Origin: Mesorhizobium caraganae
Lineage (GTDB): Bacteria; Pseudomonadota; Alphaproteobacteria; Rhizobiales; Rhizobiaceae
NCBI RefSeq assembly: GCF_016836705.1
Contig: NZ_JAFCGY010000005.1
Coordinates: forward strand, 62,001-126,000
Direction of reading: 5' to 3'
Length of the DNA: 64,000 nucleotides
The notes beneath the pieces are model-generated. The model saw nothing but the letters and a program-made list of their open reading frames with translations. It did no database searches and had not been told where the DNA came from. Shown here piece after piece: positions 16,046 through 24,481 of the stretch. Each line of letters starts with the position of its first letter. The first letter of the stretch is position 1. The position numbers were made by a program, and so were the translations under genes.

Positions 16046-17230
16046 ATGCTCCACACGATTTCGGCCTTCGACCGTCTCGGCGAGGAAAACGCCTTTGCCG
16101 TGCTCGCGCGGGCAACCGCACTGGCTCAGCAAGGCCGCGACATCGTCAATCTCGGCATCGGTCAGCCCGACTTCAAAACGCCGCAACACATTGTCGAGGC
16201 GGCAATCAAGGCGCTGCGCGACGGCCACCATGGCTATACCCCGGCCAACGGCCTGCTGGCTACGCGCGAGGCGGTGGTGCGGCGCACGCTGACCACCACC
16301 GGCGTCGAGGTCTCGGCCGAGAATGTGATGATCCTGCCCGGCGGCAAGCCGACCATGTTCGCGGCCATCCTGATGTTCGGCGAACCCGGCGCCGAAATTC
16401 TCTATCCCGATCCCGGCTTCCCGATCTACCGCTCGATGATCGAATTCACCGGCGCTGCACCCATTCCCGTGCCGATCCGCGAGGAGAACGGCTTTGCCTT
16501 CTCGGCTGAGGAGACGCTGGCGCTGATCACGTCGAAGACCAGGCTCTTGATCCTCAACTCGCCAGCCAACCCGACCGGCGGCGTGACACCGCGCGCTGAG
16601 ATCGAGAAGCTGGTCAAGGGACTGGAGAAACACCCACAGGTCGCCATCATGTCGGACGAGATCTACGACGTCATGACCTATGACGGCGAGACGCATTTTT
16701 CACTGCTCAATTTCCCCGAAATCCGCGACCGGCTGATCGTGCTCAATGGCTGGTCGAAGACCTGGGCGATGACAGGCTGGCGCATGGGCTGGTCGATCTG
16801 GCCGAACGGCGACAAGGGCGCCCATCTCTACGACAAGGTGCGCAAGCTGGCGGTCAATTGCTGGTCCTGCGTCAACGCCCCCAGCCAGTTCGCCGGCATC
16901 GCGGCAATAGACGGCCCGCAGGACGATGTCGACAAGATGATGCGCGCTTTCGACAACCGCAGGAAGATCGTGGTCGAGGGGCTGAATGCTCTGCCCGGCG
17001 TGTCCTGCATCACGCCCAAGGGCGCCTTCTATGCTTTCCCCAATGTCTCCAAGACCGGCTGGAAGGCCAAGAAACTTGCCTCGGCGCTGCTCGAGGATGC
17101 CGGCGTGGCGCTGATCGGCGGCCCCGATTTCGGCATTCTCGGCGAAGGCTATATCAGGCTCTCCTACGCCAATTCCGAAGAGAACATCTTGCGCGCGCTG
17201 GAGCGGATCGAGGCGTTTTTGAAGAAGTAG
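16046..17230 (+). CDS. Class I aminotransferase (aspartate/aromatic type)
   Basis: A PLP enzyme of 394 residues in the aspartate aminotransferase family. It has the LGIGQPDF motif near residue 38, NSPANPTGG, the cofactor-binding SDEIYDVMTY, the PLP-lysine segment WSKTWAMTGWRMGW, and the substrate-carboxylate Arg in YIRLSYA. Donor and acceptor cannot be fixed from sequence. The ATG at 16046 is preceded by GGACGGGAAAA. An upstream extension to 15740 runs across the acetyltransferase gene and is not real. Confidence 0.9.
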   Translation: MLHTISAFDRLGEENAFAVLARATALAQQGRDIVNLGIGQPDFKTPQHIVEAAIKALRDGHHGYTPANGLLATREAVVRRTLTTTGVEVSAENVMILPGGKPTMFAAILMFGEPGAEILYPDPGFPIYRSMIEFTGAAPIPVPIREENGFAFSAEETLALITSKTRLLILNSPANPTGGVTPRAEIEKLVKGLEKHPQVAIMSDEIYDVMTYDGETHFSLLNFPEIRDRLIVLNGWSKTWAMTGWRMGWSIWPNGDKGAHLYDKVRKLAVNCWSCVNAPSQFAGIAAIDGPQDDVDKMMRAFDNRRKIVVEGLNALPGVSCITPKGAFYAFPNVSKTGWKAKKLASALLEDAGVALIGGPDFGILGEGYIRLSYANSEENILRALERIEAFLKK

Positions 17231-17257
17231 GGCGGCCAATTATTAAGGTTCGCGCTG

Positions 17258-17480
17258 CCCCTCACCTGCCTGCCGGCATCCTCTCCCCGTATAGTGACGG
17301 GGAGAGGGGCGCTCTCATCGATGATTTCGCCAATTTCCAACGTTGCAAAAAGGGCGCCGAGGCTGCGGTCAGCCCTTTCTCCCCGTCACATACGGGGAGT
17401 TGAGGAATGGTCCGCGAAGCGGACGAAAAGCCAACTGCTTGGCTTTTCGAATGACGAACGTCCGGCAGGGCAATGAGGGG
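17258..17480. repeat. Intergenic palindromic repeat
   Basis: Terminal inverted ends CCCCTCACCTGCCTGCCGG (left) and the complement of CCGGCAGGGCAATGAGGGG (right), differing at a few positions. Inside lie two copies of a CTCCCCG...CGGGGAG stem (about 17281-17305 and 17379-17400). It fills most of the gap between the aminotransferase and the convergent SDR. It is a typical rhizobial intergenic mosaic element, different in sequence from the one at 7.0-7.2 kb. Confidence 0.75.
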
Positions 17481-17500
17481 CGGCGCCGAGGCTCAGTTTT

Positions 17501-18262
17501 TTATCCGCGTCCCACAAACGGCATCTTGGTCGCCATCACCGTCATGAACAGCACATTGGCGTCGAGCGGCAGGCTGGCCATGTGGACGACGGCGTCGGCG
17601 ACGCGCTGGACGTCCATCACCGCTTCGGGGGCGATCGAGCCGTTGGCCTGCGGCACGCCAACGGTCATCGCTTGCGCCATGTCGGTGAGCGCATTGCCGA
17701 TGTCGATCTGACCGCAGGCGATGTCGTAGGGTCGCCCGTCGAGCGCCAGCGTCTTGGTCAGCCCTGTTATGGCGTGCTTGGTCGCGGTGTAGGGCACAGA
17801 GCCCGGCCGTGGTGCATAGGCCGACACAGAACCGTTGTTGATGATGCGGCCACCCATCGGCTTCTGTCTGCGCATGGCGCCGAAGGCAGCGCGGGCGCAC
17901 AGGAACGATCCGGTGAGATTGACGCCGACAATGTCGTTCCAGACCTCGACCGGGATCTCGTCGATCGGTGTCGACTTGTAGCTCATGCCGGCATTGTTGA
18001 AGAGCAGGTCGACGCGCCCGAAAGCCGCCGCCACGGTCTCGAACAGGTCGTCGACCTGGCTGGCCTTGCTGATGTCGCAGGCGACCGCCAGCGCCTTGGC
18101 GTCCGACTTGCCTGCTTCAGCGATCGCGGCGTCGAGCACCTGTTTGCGGCGGCCGCAGAACACGGTGTTCCAGCCTGCCTTGAGCAGCGCCGTGGCGACG
18201 CTCTTGCCGATGCCGGTGCCGGCGCCGGTGACGATCGCGGTTTTCTCTGTGAGGGCTGTCAT
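17501..18262 (-). CDS. Short-chain dehydrogenase/reductase
   Basis: From ATG 18262 (GGAGCAAAATC ahead of it) the product has 253 residues of classical SDR. It shows TGAGTGIGKS at about residue 12, NNAG near 89, the catalytic Ser in NGSVSAYAP, and YTATK with the catalytic Tyr and Lys. Substrate is unknown. It is unlike the SDR at 1.3 kb and not in an evident operon. The open frame to 18328 lacks a good ribosome-binding site. Confidence 0.9.
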   Translation of the reverse strand: MTALTEKTAIVTGAGTGIGKSVATALLKAGWNTVFCGRRKQVLDAAIAEAGKSDAKALAVACDISKASQVDDLFETVAAAFGRVDLLFNNAGMSYKSTPIDEIPVEVWNDIVGVNLTGSFLCARAAFGAMRRQKPMGGRIINNGSVSAYAPRPGSVPYTATKHAITGLTKTLALDGRPYDIACGQIDIGNALTDMAQAMTVGVPQANGSIAPEAVMDVQRVADAVVHMASLPLDANVLFMTVMATKMPFVGRG

Positions 18263-18511
18263 GATTTTGCTCCTGCGCACCGCGCATCCCCGGCACAGAT
18301 CGGGATGCATCCGAATGCACCGAGGCATCGCAAATGACGGGGATCATGGCAAGCCGAACAACCTGTGATCGGCTGAACAAAAAGGGCGGTCATTGGCGAC
18401 CGCCCTGATCTGAACCGGGCTTGGGAGGAGGAAAAGCCGATCCGACTGCTAGAATCATGCGCTTCCTCGGTAAACGAGATGTTAACGCATTTTCCAGCCC
18501 GGCCGCGTTGC

Positions 18512-19249
18512 TTACCAGCGCGGGTTCGGCGCGGTCCCGCCCGGGCCCGGCACCTTGGCCGCCGACACGGTCGCCTCGACGTGGTCGACCAGCGCATCCG
18601 GCAGGCCGAGCCGGCCGGCTAGCAGGTCGAGATAGCCGCGTTCGGCGCGCGTATCGGGATCGATGGTCAGCCGCGACGCCGTGTAGAGCTCGAGCCTCTG
18701 CTCATCGGTCTTGGCGCCGGCGACCAGCGTGTCGAGATCGAGCGGGCTGTCCAGCTCGGCCAACAGGAATTTTTCGGCATCGGAACCGACGCCGGCGAGC
18801 TTGAGCTTGCCGGCGATCTTTTCGCGTTCCTCGTCGTCGATATGACCATCGGCCTTGGCCGCCGAGATCATCGCCCGCACCAGCGTCAGCGTGAACTCGT
18901 CCTCGCCTTGCGGCGCCTGTGAAGGATGGAAGCCGGTGTCGGCGGGCGGCGGCAGCAATTCCGGCTGGCCGGCGGCCGGCGCCTGTTCGGGGGCATTGCC
19001 GGCTTTGTAGTTCTGGTAGGCCTTGTAAGCGAGACCGCCGATCGCGGCCAGTCCACCGAGCTTGATGGCGGTGCCCGTCACCTGGCGTCCCGTGCCGGTC
19101 CCAAGCAGCACCGCGGCCAGCGCACCGGCGGCCAGCGGATTGTCCTTGGCCATCTGCACGGCTTGCCCGGCCTTGTCACGGACGGTGCCGGTGGTGCCGG
19201 GAACCTGAGAGCCGAGCAGGTCGTCGAGAAGCTTCTTGGGGTCGAACAT
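18512..19249 (-). CDS. TerB-like / DUF533 protein
   Basis: A 245-residue protein. It begins MFDPKKLLDDLLGS, then a short glycine- and alanine-rich hydrophobic stretch (residues about 38-78), a Pro/Gln-rich linker and a helical TerB-type domain from about residue 115 (TLTLVRAMISAAKADGHIDDEEREKI), with the DGHIDDEE acidic metal-type motif. This matches the YebE/DUF533 family of inner-membrane proteins of unknown function, some linked to envelope stress. No tellurite genes are nearby. Confidence 0.85.
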   Translation of the reverse strand: MFDPKKLLDDLLGSQVPGTTGTVRDKAGQAVQMAKDNPLAAGALAAVLLGTGTGRQVTGTAIKLGGLAAIGGLAYKAYQNYKAGNAPEQAPAAGQPELLPPPADTGFHPSQAPQGEDEFTLTLVRAMISAAKADGHIDDEEREKIAGKLKLAGVGSDAEKFLLAELDSPLDLDTLVAGAKTDEQRLELYTASRLTIDPDTRAERGYLDLLAGRLGLPDALVDHVEATVSAAKVPGPGGTAPNPRW

Positions 19250-19451
19250 AGTACCTCCAGAAAAGGGCCAGTCAAACGTGGACGGGCGGGTTTTGGACGT
19301 TGCAGACGTAGGGCCCGCACATTGACATTACAATGACGGGCACGCGCTTTGCTAACGCCGCCGGCAATGCCGAAAACTGAAATCGATGTGTCGATACCGG
19401 CCTTCGCTTGGGCTAGTGTCGCCGCCGAATTACCGAGGGAGGAGCTCTGCC

Positions 19452-19814
19452 GTGACCGATCAGCCTGGCCATGAACCGGCCCGTGACCCGCAGGATCTGG
19501 AGCGCCTGCTGATCGACCGGCAAAGGGTAGGAGACATTGACGGCATGGTGGCGCTGTTCGAACCCGACGCCGTCATCGACAGCGGCGAGGCAGAACTAGT
19601 CTGTGGCCGCGAGGCGATCCGGGCGCTGTTTGCCGCGTTTACCGCGAGCGGGCGAAAATTCCAGCGCGGCGAACAGCGCCCGGCGGCGATCAACGGCGAC
19701 CTTGCGCTGACCTCGACCCGGCTTCCCGACGGCACGGTGACTTCGGAGGTCGCGCGCCGGCAGGCCGATGGCACATGGCTGTGGGTGATCGACCGCTATT
19801 CCGTCGCGTGGTGA
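19452..19814 (+). CDS. SnoaL-like / NTF2-fold protein
   Basis: A 120-residue single-domain protein of the NTF2-like fold (SnoaL or DUF4440 type): a helical start with IDRQRVGDIDGMVALFEPDAVID, then curved-sheet strands ending in WLWVIDRYSVAW. Such proteins are small dimeric ligand-binding or isomerase domains, and no catalytic residues stand out. GTG 19452 has GGAGGAGC nine bases ahead and starts the domain, so the earlier open frame from 19386 is not used. Confidence 0.75.
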   Translation: MTDQPGHEPARDPQDLERLLIDRQRVGDIDGMVALFEPDAVIDSGEAELVCGREAIRALFAAFTASGRKFQRGEQRPAAINGDLALTSTRLPDGTVTSEVARRQADGTWLWVIDRYSVAW

Positions 19815-19838
19815 TGCAGCCAGGCCGTTGCCCCGACG

Positions 19839-20777
19839 CTAGCTGCCGATATGTTCCCTGCCCTGCGCCTGCGCCAGTTCGACCTGGCGCTGGCGCTCGG
19901 CGTAGCGGACGCGGTCCTCGTCCGAGCGGGCATCATAGCAATGCGGGCATGACACGCCGGTGGTATAGTGCGGCGACAGCCGATCCTCCGGCGTCAGCGG
20001 ATGCCGGCAGGCGCGGCAGAGTTCTGCCTCGCCCTCGGTCAGCCCATGCGACACCGAGACTCGCTCGTCGAAGACGAAGCACTCGCCTTGCCACAGGCTC
20101 TCTTCGGCCGGCACCTCTTCGAGATATCTCAGGATGCCGCCCTTGAGATGGAACACATCCCTAAGGCCGAGCGACTTCACATAGGCCGTCGCCTTCTCGC
20201 AGCGTATGCCGCCGGTGCAGAACATCGCGACCTTGCGGCCATCGAGATCGTCGCGATGCTTTTCGACCCAGGCCGGGAATTCGCGAAAGCTCGACGTGCG
20301 CGGATCAATGGCACCCTCGAAAGTGCCGATCGACACTTCGTAAGCGTTGCGGGTGTCGATGACGATGGTGCCGGGGTCCGAAATCAGCGCGTTCCAGTCG
20401 GCCGGCGCGACATAGGTGCCCGCACCCGTCACCGGGTCGAGATCCTCGACGCCCATGGTGACGATCTCGCGCTTCAGCCGCACCTTCATGCGATGGAACG
20501 GCATTTCGGCGGCGCTGCTGTATTTAACCTCGAGATCGGCAAGGCCTTCGATAGCCTCAAGATAATCGATCAGATCGGCGATATCGGTCTCGCTCCCGGC
20601 AACCGTGCCGTTGATGCCTTCCTGCGCCAGGAGCAGCGTGCCCTTGATGCCGCGGCCGCAGCAGAAGGCGGCGAGCGGCGTGCGCAATTCCCGCAGCGCG
20701 TCGAAGTCGCCCAGCGCCGCAAATTTATAGAGCGCGGCGACGCGCACAGGTTCATGGTTGGACAGTGTCATCGCCAA
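19839..20777 (-). CDS. trhO: tRNA uridine(34) hydroxylase TrhO (rhodanese-related)
   Basis: A 312-residue protein of the YceA/TrhO family, which makes 5-hydroxyuridine at position 34 of certain tRNAs. It contains an N-terminal acylphosphatase-like part, then a rhodanese domain with active-site Cys in [12 protein letters not shown] (residue about 188), and a C-terminal cysteine cluster ([12 protein letters not shown], then CPHC) typical of the family. Starts at M1 or M3 (MAMTLSN) are both possible. It is monocistronic. Confidence 0.92.
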   Translation of the reverse strand: MAMTLSNHEPVRVAALYKFAALGDFDALRELRTPLAAFCCGRGIKGTLLLAQEGINGTVAGSETDIADLIDYLEAIEGLADLEVKYSSAAEMPFHRMKVRLKREIVTMGVEDLDPVTGAGTYVAPADWNALISDPGTIVIDTRNAYEVSIGTFEGAIDPRTSSFREFPAWVEKHRDDLDGRKVAMFCTGGIRCEKATAYVKSLGLRDVFHLKGGILRYLEEVPAEESLWQGECFVFDERVSVSHGLTEGEAELCRACRHPLTPEDRLSPHYTTGVSCPHCYDARSDEDRVRYAERQRQVELAQAQGREHIGS

Positions 20778-20939
20778 GCCACTAAACCGTGGTCAAAGCG
20801 GATTCAAGGCAGTGCTGAAGAAGCCGTCCTTCCTTCAGCCCGGCGCCGACAGATGTGACATCGCGGCAGGCCGGGTTTCGTGGACTCGGAATCTGCCTTC
20901 TGCTAATCGGTTGAAATCAACCCCAGGAGAGATAAGCCA

Positions 20940-21578
20940 ATGCCCAGCAAGACCGAAAAGCTCCTGTCGCTGCTCAACGGCCAGCCGGTCATCCCGGTCC
21001 TGAAGATCGCCAATGTCGCAGACGCCGTGCCGCTCGCCCGGGCGCTCGCCGCCGGCGGCCTGCCGGCAATCGAGATCACGCTGAGAACCGCCGACGCCCT
21101 GGAAGCGATCCGCCGCGTTGCCGGAGAGGTCGAGGGCGCCATCGTCGGCTCCGGCACCATTCTCGATGCCAGGCAGTTCGACGAGGCAGCAGCCGCCGGC
21201 TCGAAATTCATCGTCAGCCCCGGCATCACGCGCGAACTGCTCGCGGCAGCCAAGGACAGCGACGTTCCCCTGCTGCCTGGCGCCATCACGCCCGGCGAGA
21301 TCATGGCCGCCCGCGAGGCCGGCCTGCGCTTCCTGAAATTCTTCCCGGCCGAACAGTCCGGCGGCATCGCCTCGCTGAAGGCTTTCGCCTCGCCACTGGC
21401 CGATGTGAAGTTCTGCCCGACCGGCGGCATCTCGGCCAAGAACGCCGCCGACTATCTCAGCCTGCCCAATGTCATCTGCGTCGGTGGTTCCTGGGTGGCG
21501 CCGGACGAGTTGGTCAAGGCTGGCAAGTGGGACGAGATCGAGGCGCTCGCCCGAGAAGCAAGCAAGCTCAAGAAGTAA
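20940..21578 (+). CDS. eda: KDPG/KHG aldolase
   Basis: Class I aldolase that splits 2-keto-3-deoxy-6-phosphogluconate to pyruvate and glyceraldehyde 3-phosphate in the Entner-Doudoroff pathway, the main glucose route in rhizobia. The 212-residue chain has the general-base Glu in IEITLRT (residue about 44), the SGTILDA and SPGITREL loops and the Schiff-base Lys in RFLKFFPAE (residue about 132). AGGAGAGATAAGCC precedes the ATG. It stands alone here, without edd or zwf, and a strong terminator follows. Confidence 0.95.
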   Translation: MPSKTEKLLSLLNGQPVIPVLKIANVADAVPLARALAAGGLPAIEITLRTADALEAIRRVAGEVEGAIVGSGTILDARQFDEAAAAGSKFIVSPGITRELLAAAKDSDVPLLPGAITPGEIMAAREAGLRFLKFFPAEQSGGIASLKAFASPLADVKFCPTGGISAKNAADYLSLPNVICVGGSWVAPDELVKAGKWDEIEALAREASKLKK

Positions 21579-21591
21579 CGCCAGTCACGAA

Positions 21592-21621
21592 AAACCCGGC
21601 CGGCTTGCGCCGACCGGGTTT
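21592..21621. terminator. Terminator after the KDPG aldolase gene
   Basis: AAACCCGG on the left and CCGGGTTT on the right, with an inner CGGC/GCCG extension. The A and T flanks make it usable for the convergent small secreted protein as well. Confidence 0.8.
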
Positions 21622-21640
21622 GCTGCTTGCAAAAATACGG

Positions 21641-21835
21641 TCAGTTGCAGACCGTAACCTTCTTGACGATCTTGTGGTGATGCCGCCAGGTCGTGACCCA
21701 CTTGGTCCGGCAGTGCTTCTTGTGCATATGCATATGATCTTGGGTCTTGATGACAATGGTTGCGGCCTGTGTCGGAGCGATTGCCGCCGAAGCCGTTGCC
21801 AATGCGATGGCCGACGCCAAAAGAATGCTTTTCAT
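21641..21835 (-). CDS. Small secreted His-rich protein
   Basis: A 64-residue product with a clear signal peptide (MKSILLASAIALATASAAIA, probable cleavage at TQA-AT), leaving a mature chain of about 40 residues rich in His, Lys and Thr (HMHMHKKH, WRHHHK) with two Cys (CRTKW and VCN). The two cysteines could form one disulphide. I do not recognise a named family. Similar tiny exported basic proteins are common in rhizobia. His content suggests metal or anion binding, without proof. Confidence 0.65.
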   Translation of the reverse strand: MKSILLASAIALATASAAIAPTQAATIVIKTQDHMHMHKKHCRTKWVTTWRHHHKIVKKVTVCN

Positions 21836-21970
21836 TGATATCCCCAGGTTGGAACGAACCCAGCCTAACCCGCAAAAAGGTCAGTCGTTCCGGCCTCACG
21901 AGAAGTTCAGCCGAGCGTGATCGGCCGGGCTGACCTGGCATGGCTGCCTGTGATCGTAGATCGAGAGAGT

Positions 21971-22044
21971 TGGTTCCCGCTCATGGGCTCGAACCACGAT
22001 TCACGCCTTCAAAGGGCGCTGTCCTACCATTAGACGAAGCGGGA
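21971..22044 (-). tRNA. tRNA-Gln (anticodon UUG)
   Basis: On the minus strand the acceptor TCCCGCT pairs with AGCGGGA, the CCA end is encoded, the T arm has GGTTCGAGCC, and the anticodon loop CTTTGAA gives UUG, reading CAA. All arms are present. Confidence 0.95.
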
Positions 22045-22157
22045 ATGCAGCTTGCTGGTTAGCATTCCGGGACGCTGGAAGCCAGTGCTAGAGATTCGCC
22101 AAAAACAAAAACGCGCGGGCTTCCCAGCGCGGCTTCGATGTCTATCCGTTCGAGGCC

Positions 22158-24074
22158 CTACTTTGTCTGGAAGCGGGCGACCGAAAGGAATTTCACGGCA
22201 TTGCCGGTGAAGCGGTTGGCATCGGCCATCTGGTTGTCCGCCTGGAAGCCTGCGGTGTAGACCTCGCTCGGCGGCGTATGCACGATGTTGTAGGCATAGC
22301 GCGGCGCAGTCGTCGGGCTGGAAACGGTGGCAATGTTGTCGCCGCTGCTCAGTGCCCAGCGCGCCGCCTGCGGTTCGGCCGCCACCACGACGGCCTTCCG
22401 GCCGGGCTTCAGGTCGCGGGCCGAGGCCCTGGCTTCCTTGTGCGTGGTCTTCACGCCGGCGCCGATCACGGAGGCCGGATCGGTACCGGCCGGACGGGCA
22501 GCAATCGCGCCGCGCGGCGTTGCGGCATCGACGCCTGACGGATCGTTGAACGCCGAGCGCGGCTCAAGCGAGGCAACCTGATAGTCGTCGGTAGCACTGG
22601 CGGCATCGGCGGCACTGGCCTGTTCGAGAACGGCCTTGACCTCGTCCGGTCGCTGCGACGGCAGCACCGAGAAGGCATCCGTTGCGGTCTGCTTGTGCGC
22701 GGCTGTATCGGCCAGCGCCAGCAGCACGCCCTTGTCCTGCGGCGAAAGCTCAGCCGGCGGCGAAGAGCGGTCGGGACGCCAGGTCGGCAACGGGACGTTG
22801 ACGGCAACCTGCGCCGGAGCGGCAGCTTGATCGGCCCCATGGTCAGCATTAGCCGGATCGGCCATGCCGAACGGCACATTGGCAGGCGCCTGCGCTGTCG
22901 CCACTGTCTGTTCGGTGGTGGCGTCGGCCATGCCGAACGGCACCGTCTCAGGCTGCTGCGCGCCGATATCGGCTTTCGGCCGCGGCGCGAAATCCGGCAG
23001 CGGCACTTCCTTGGCCGGCAGCGCCGCGATGATCGTCTCTGGTGTATCCTGCTGCGGCTCGGAATCGTCCGCGCTGTCGTCGGCAAGCTGCGGAATATTG
23101 GCGCGCTTCGCATTCTGCGGCGACACGATCGCGATGCCGGGCAGGTTGCTGTTGTTGTTGCTCCTGGCAGCCAGGACCGGCTTCACGCTTCTCGGCGACG
23201 GCGCGGCGGTCGCGACATCGGCGCTGTCGTCGGCTTCGTCTTCGCCGCCACCGCCAAAGAAAGCGGAAAGGAAGCCACCGGATTTCTTGGTGCTGCCGCC
23301 AGCGCTGGCCATCATGATGGCCGGAGAACCGGCGCCCTTGCGCGCCTTGTAGGCGGCGAGCGCCTGGTCATAGCCCGGCAGCGGCTTGCCGTCGCTCGGC
23401 ACATGCAGCGTCTTGCCATTGGGGAACAGGCTGACCAGTTCCTGGCGGCTGATGCCGGGCCAATGGCGCACATTGCCGACGTCCATATGGACGAAGGGCG
23501 AGCCGGACGACGGATAATACCCGACGCCGCCGCCCTGCATCTTGAGGCCGATGTTGCGCAGCTTCTTGAGCGGCACACCCGGAATGTAGAAGTCCATCGC
23601 CTTGCCCAGCATGTGCTGGCTTTCCTTGGCGACACCGCGGCTGCGGCTGCGCAGCATCGAGTTGGTCGCCGGCGAGCGATAGCCGCAGACGACCTGGATG
23701 TAGTCTGTGGCGCCGGCCTGCCGATAGGCTTCCCACACCAAGTCGAGCAGGCGCGGGTCCATCTTGGTCGGTTCGTTGCGACGCCAGTCGCGCAGAATGA
23801 TGTTGATCTTCCTGAGACCTTCCGGATCGTAGCGGCCATTGCGCTTGTAGACGATCTCGGCCTTTTCGTGCGTGTGGAGGTGATAGAGTTTCAGCGAGCG
23901 CGTTTCGGCGCTTGCGCCGGCAGCAGTTGCGGCAAGGAAACCAAACGCAACAATCACCGCTGCCAGCCATCTCGGCCAGACGCCAATGTGATAGTGCCGC
24001 CCGTTGCTGTGTCGTTCGACTTTGTTCAAATCAAAAGGCCTTGCAGGCTGCCGTTTGTCCCCGGATTTGCCCAA
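22158..24074 (-). CDS. MepK-like (DUF882) murein peptidase with long disordered tail
   Basis: A 638-residue exported protein. After a cytosolic start and a membrane/signal helix (residues 34-55), the catalytic M15-type domain of DUF882 spans about 58-240. Its metal ligands are visible: His154 and Asp161 in SQHMLGKAMD and His196 in FVHMDVG. This family cleaves murein cross-links (MepK/YcbK in enterics). The remaining 390 residues are low-complexity Ala/Pro/Asp-rich, with repeated VPFGMAD and VPLP blocks and no further fold that I can see, so the tail is probably a linker or wall-binding region. It is monocistronic, with an intergenic gap of about 400 bases upstream. Confidence 0.88.
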   Translation of the reverse strand: MGKSGDKRQPARPFDLNKVERHSNGRHYHIGVWPRWLAAVIVAFGFLAATAAGASAETRSLKLYHLHTHEKAEIVYKRNGRYDPEGLRKINIILRDWRRNEPTKMDPRLLDLVWEAYRQAGATDYIQVVCGYRSPATNSMLRSRSRGVAKESQHMLGKAMDFYIPGVPLKKLRNIGLKMQGGGVGYYPSSGSPFVHMDVGNVRHWPGISRQELVSLFPNGKTLHVPSDGKPLPGYDQALAAYKARKGAGSPAIMMASAGGSTKKSGGFLSAFFGGGGEDEADDSADVATAAPSPRSVKPVLAARSNNNSNLPGIAIVSPQNAKRANIPQLADDSADDSEPQQDTPETIIAALPAKEVPLPDFAPRPKADIGAQQPETVPFGMADATTEQTVATAQAPANVPFGMADPANADHGADQAAAPAQVAVNVPLPTWRPDRSSPPAELSPQDKGVLLALADTAAHKQTATDAFSVLPSQRPDEVKAVLEQASAADAASATDDYQVASLEPRSAFNDPSGVDAATPRGAIAARPAGTDPASVIGAGVKTTHKEARASARDLKPGRKAVVVAAEPQAARWALSSGDNIATVSSPTTAPRYAYNIVHTPPSEVYTAGFQADNQMADANRFTGNAVKFLSVARFQTK

Positions 24075-24381
24075 ACGGATGCGTGGTTCTCACATCCGAA
24101 TATCGATCCTAATGGTTAATCATCGCTTATTGAAGCCGAAATGCGGTAACACGGTGGCGATATCCCGTCAAAAATAATACACAGGATTTCTTGGTAAACT
24201 GCTGGTTTAGATCAAGATTCAGCCTTTTCCCGCTACACGATCTGTTACTGTTAGCCTTAATGCGTGAACAGCGCCGTTCCGCATTGCCATATTCCCGCCG
24301 CAACCCCTTATGCAGCGCTAGATATCGCCTCGCAAGCTGGTCCCGGCCTTGCGCCAACAAGCTGTGGAATTCGGGTTTCCA

Positions 24382-24481
24382 ATGCATGTCGCTCAAAAGT
24401 GGTCCCGGTTTTGAGACAACGAAATGCATAATGCAAAGACCTGAAGCGCGTCGCCTGATTCCGTTCAAGCGCGACGCGCTT
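24382..24481. repeat. Dispersed two-hairpin repeat
   Basis: First stem-loop 24382-24429: outer ATGCAT pair, inner CTCAAAA against TTTTGAG. Second stem-loop: AAGCGCGTCGC (24444-24454) against GCGACGCGCTT (24471-24481), a perfect 11-base stem. From memory this layout resembles a repeat spread through Mesorhizobium and Brucella genomes. The second stem touches the stop of the response-regulator gene and can act as its terminator. The rest of the 24075-24381 gap shows no gene I can support. Confidence 0.75.

Noticed and set aside
18512-19249. Tellurite-resistance operon
   Set aside because: Only a TerB-like domain is present; no TerC, TerD or related genes adjoin.
22695-24119. Long plus-strand open frame (474 codons) opposite the MepK-like gene
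   Set aside because: It lies wholly antisense to a gene with clear catalytic motifs and has no family features; it is typical of GC-rich shadow frames.
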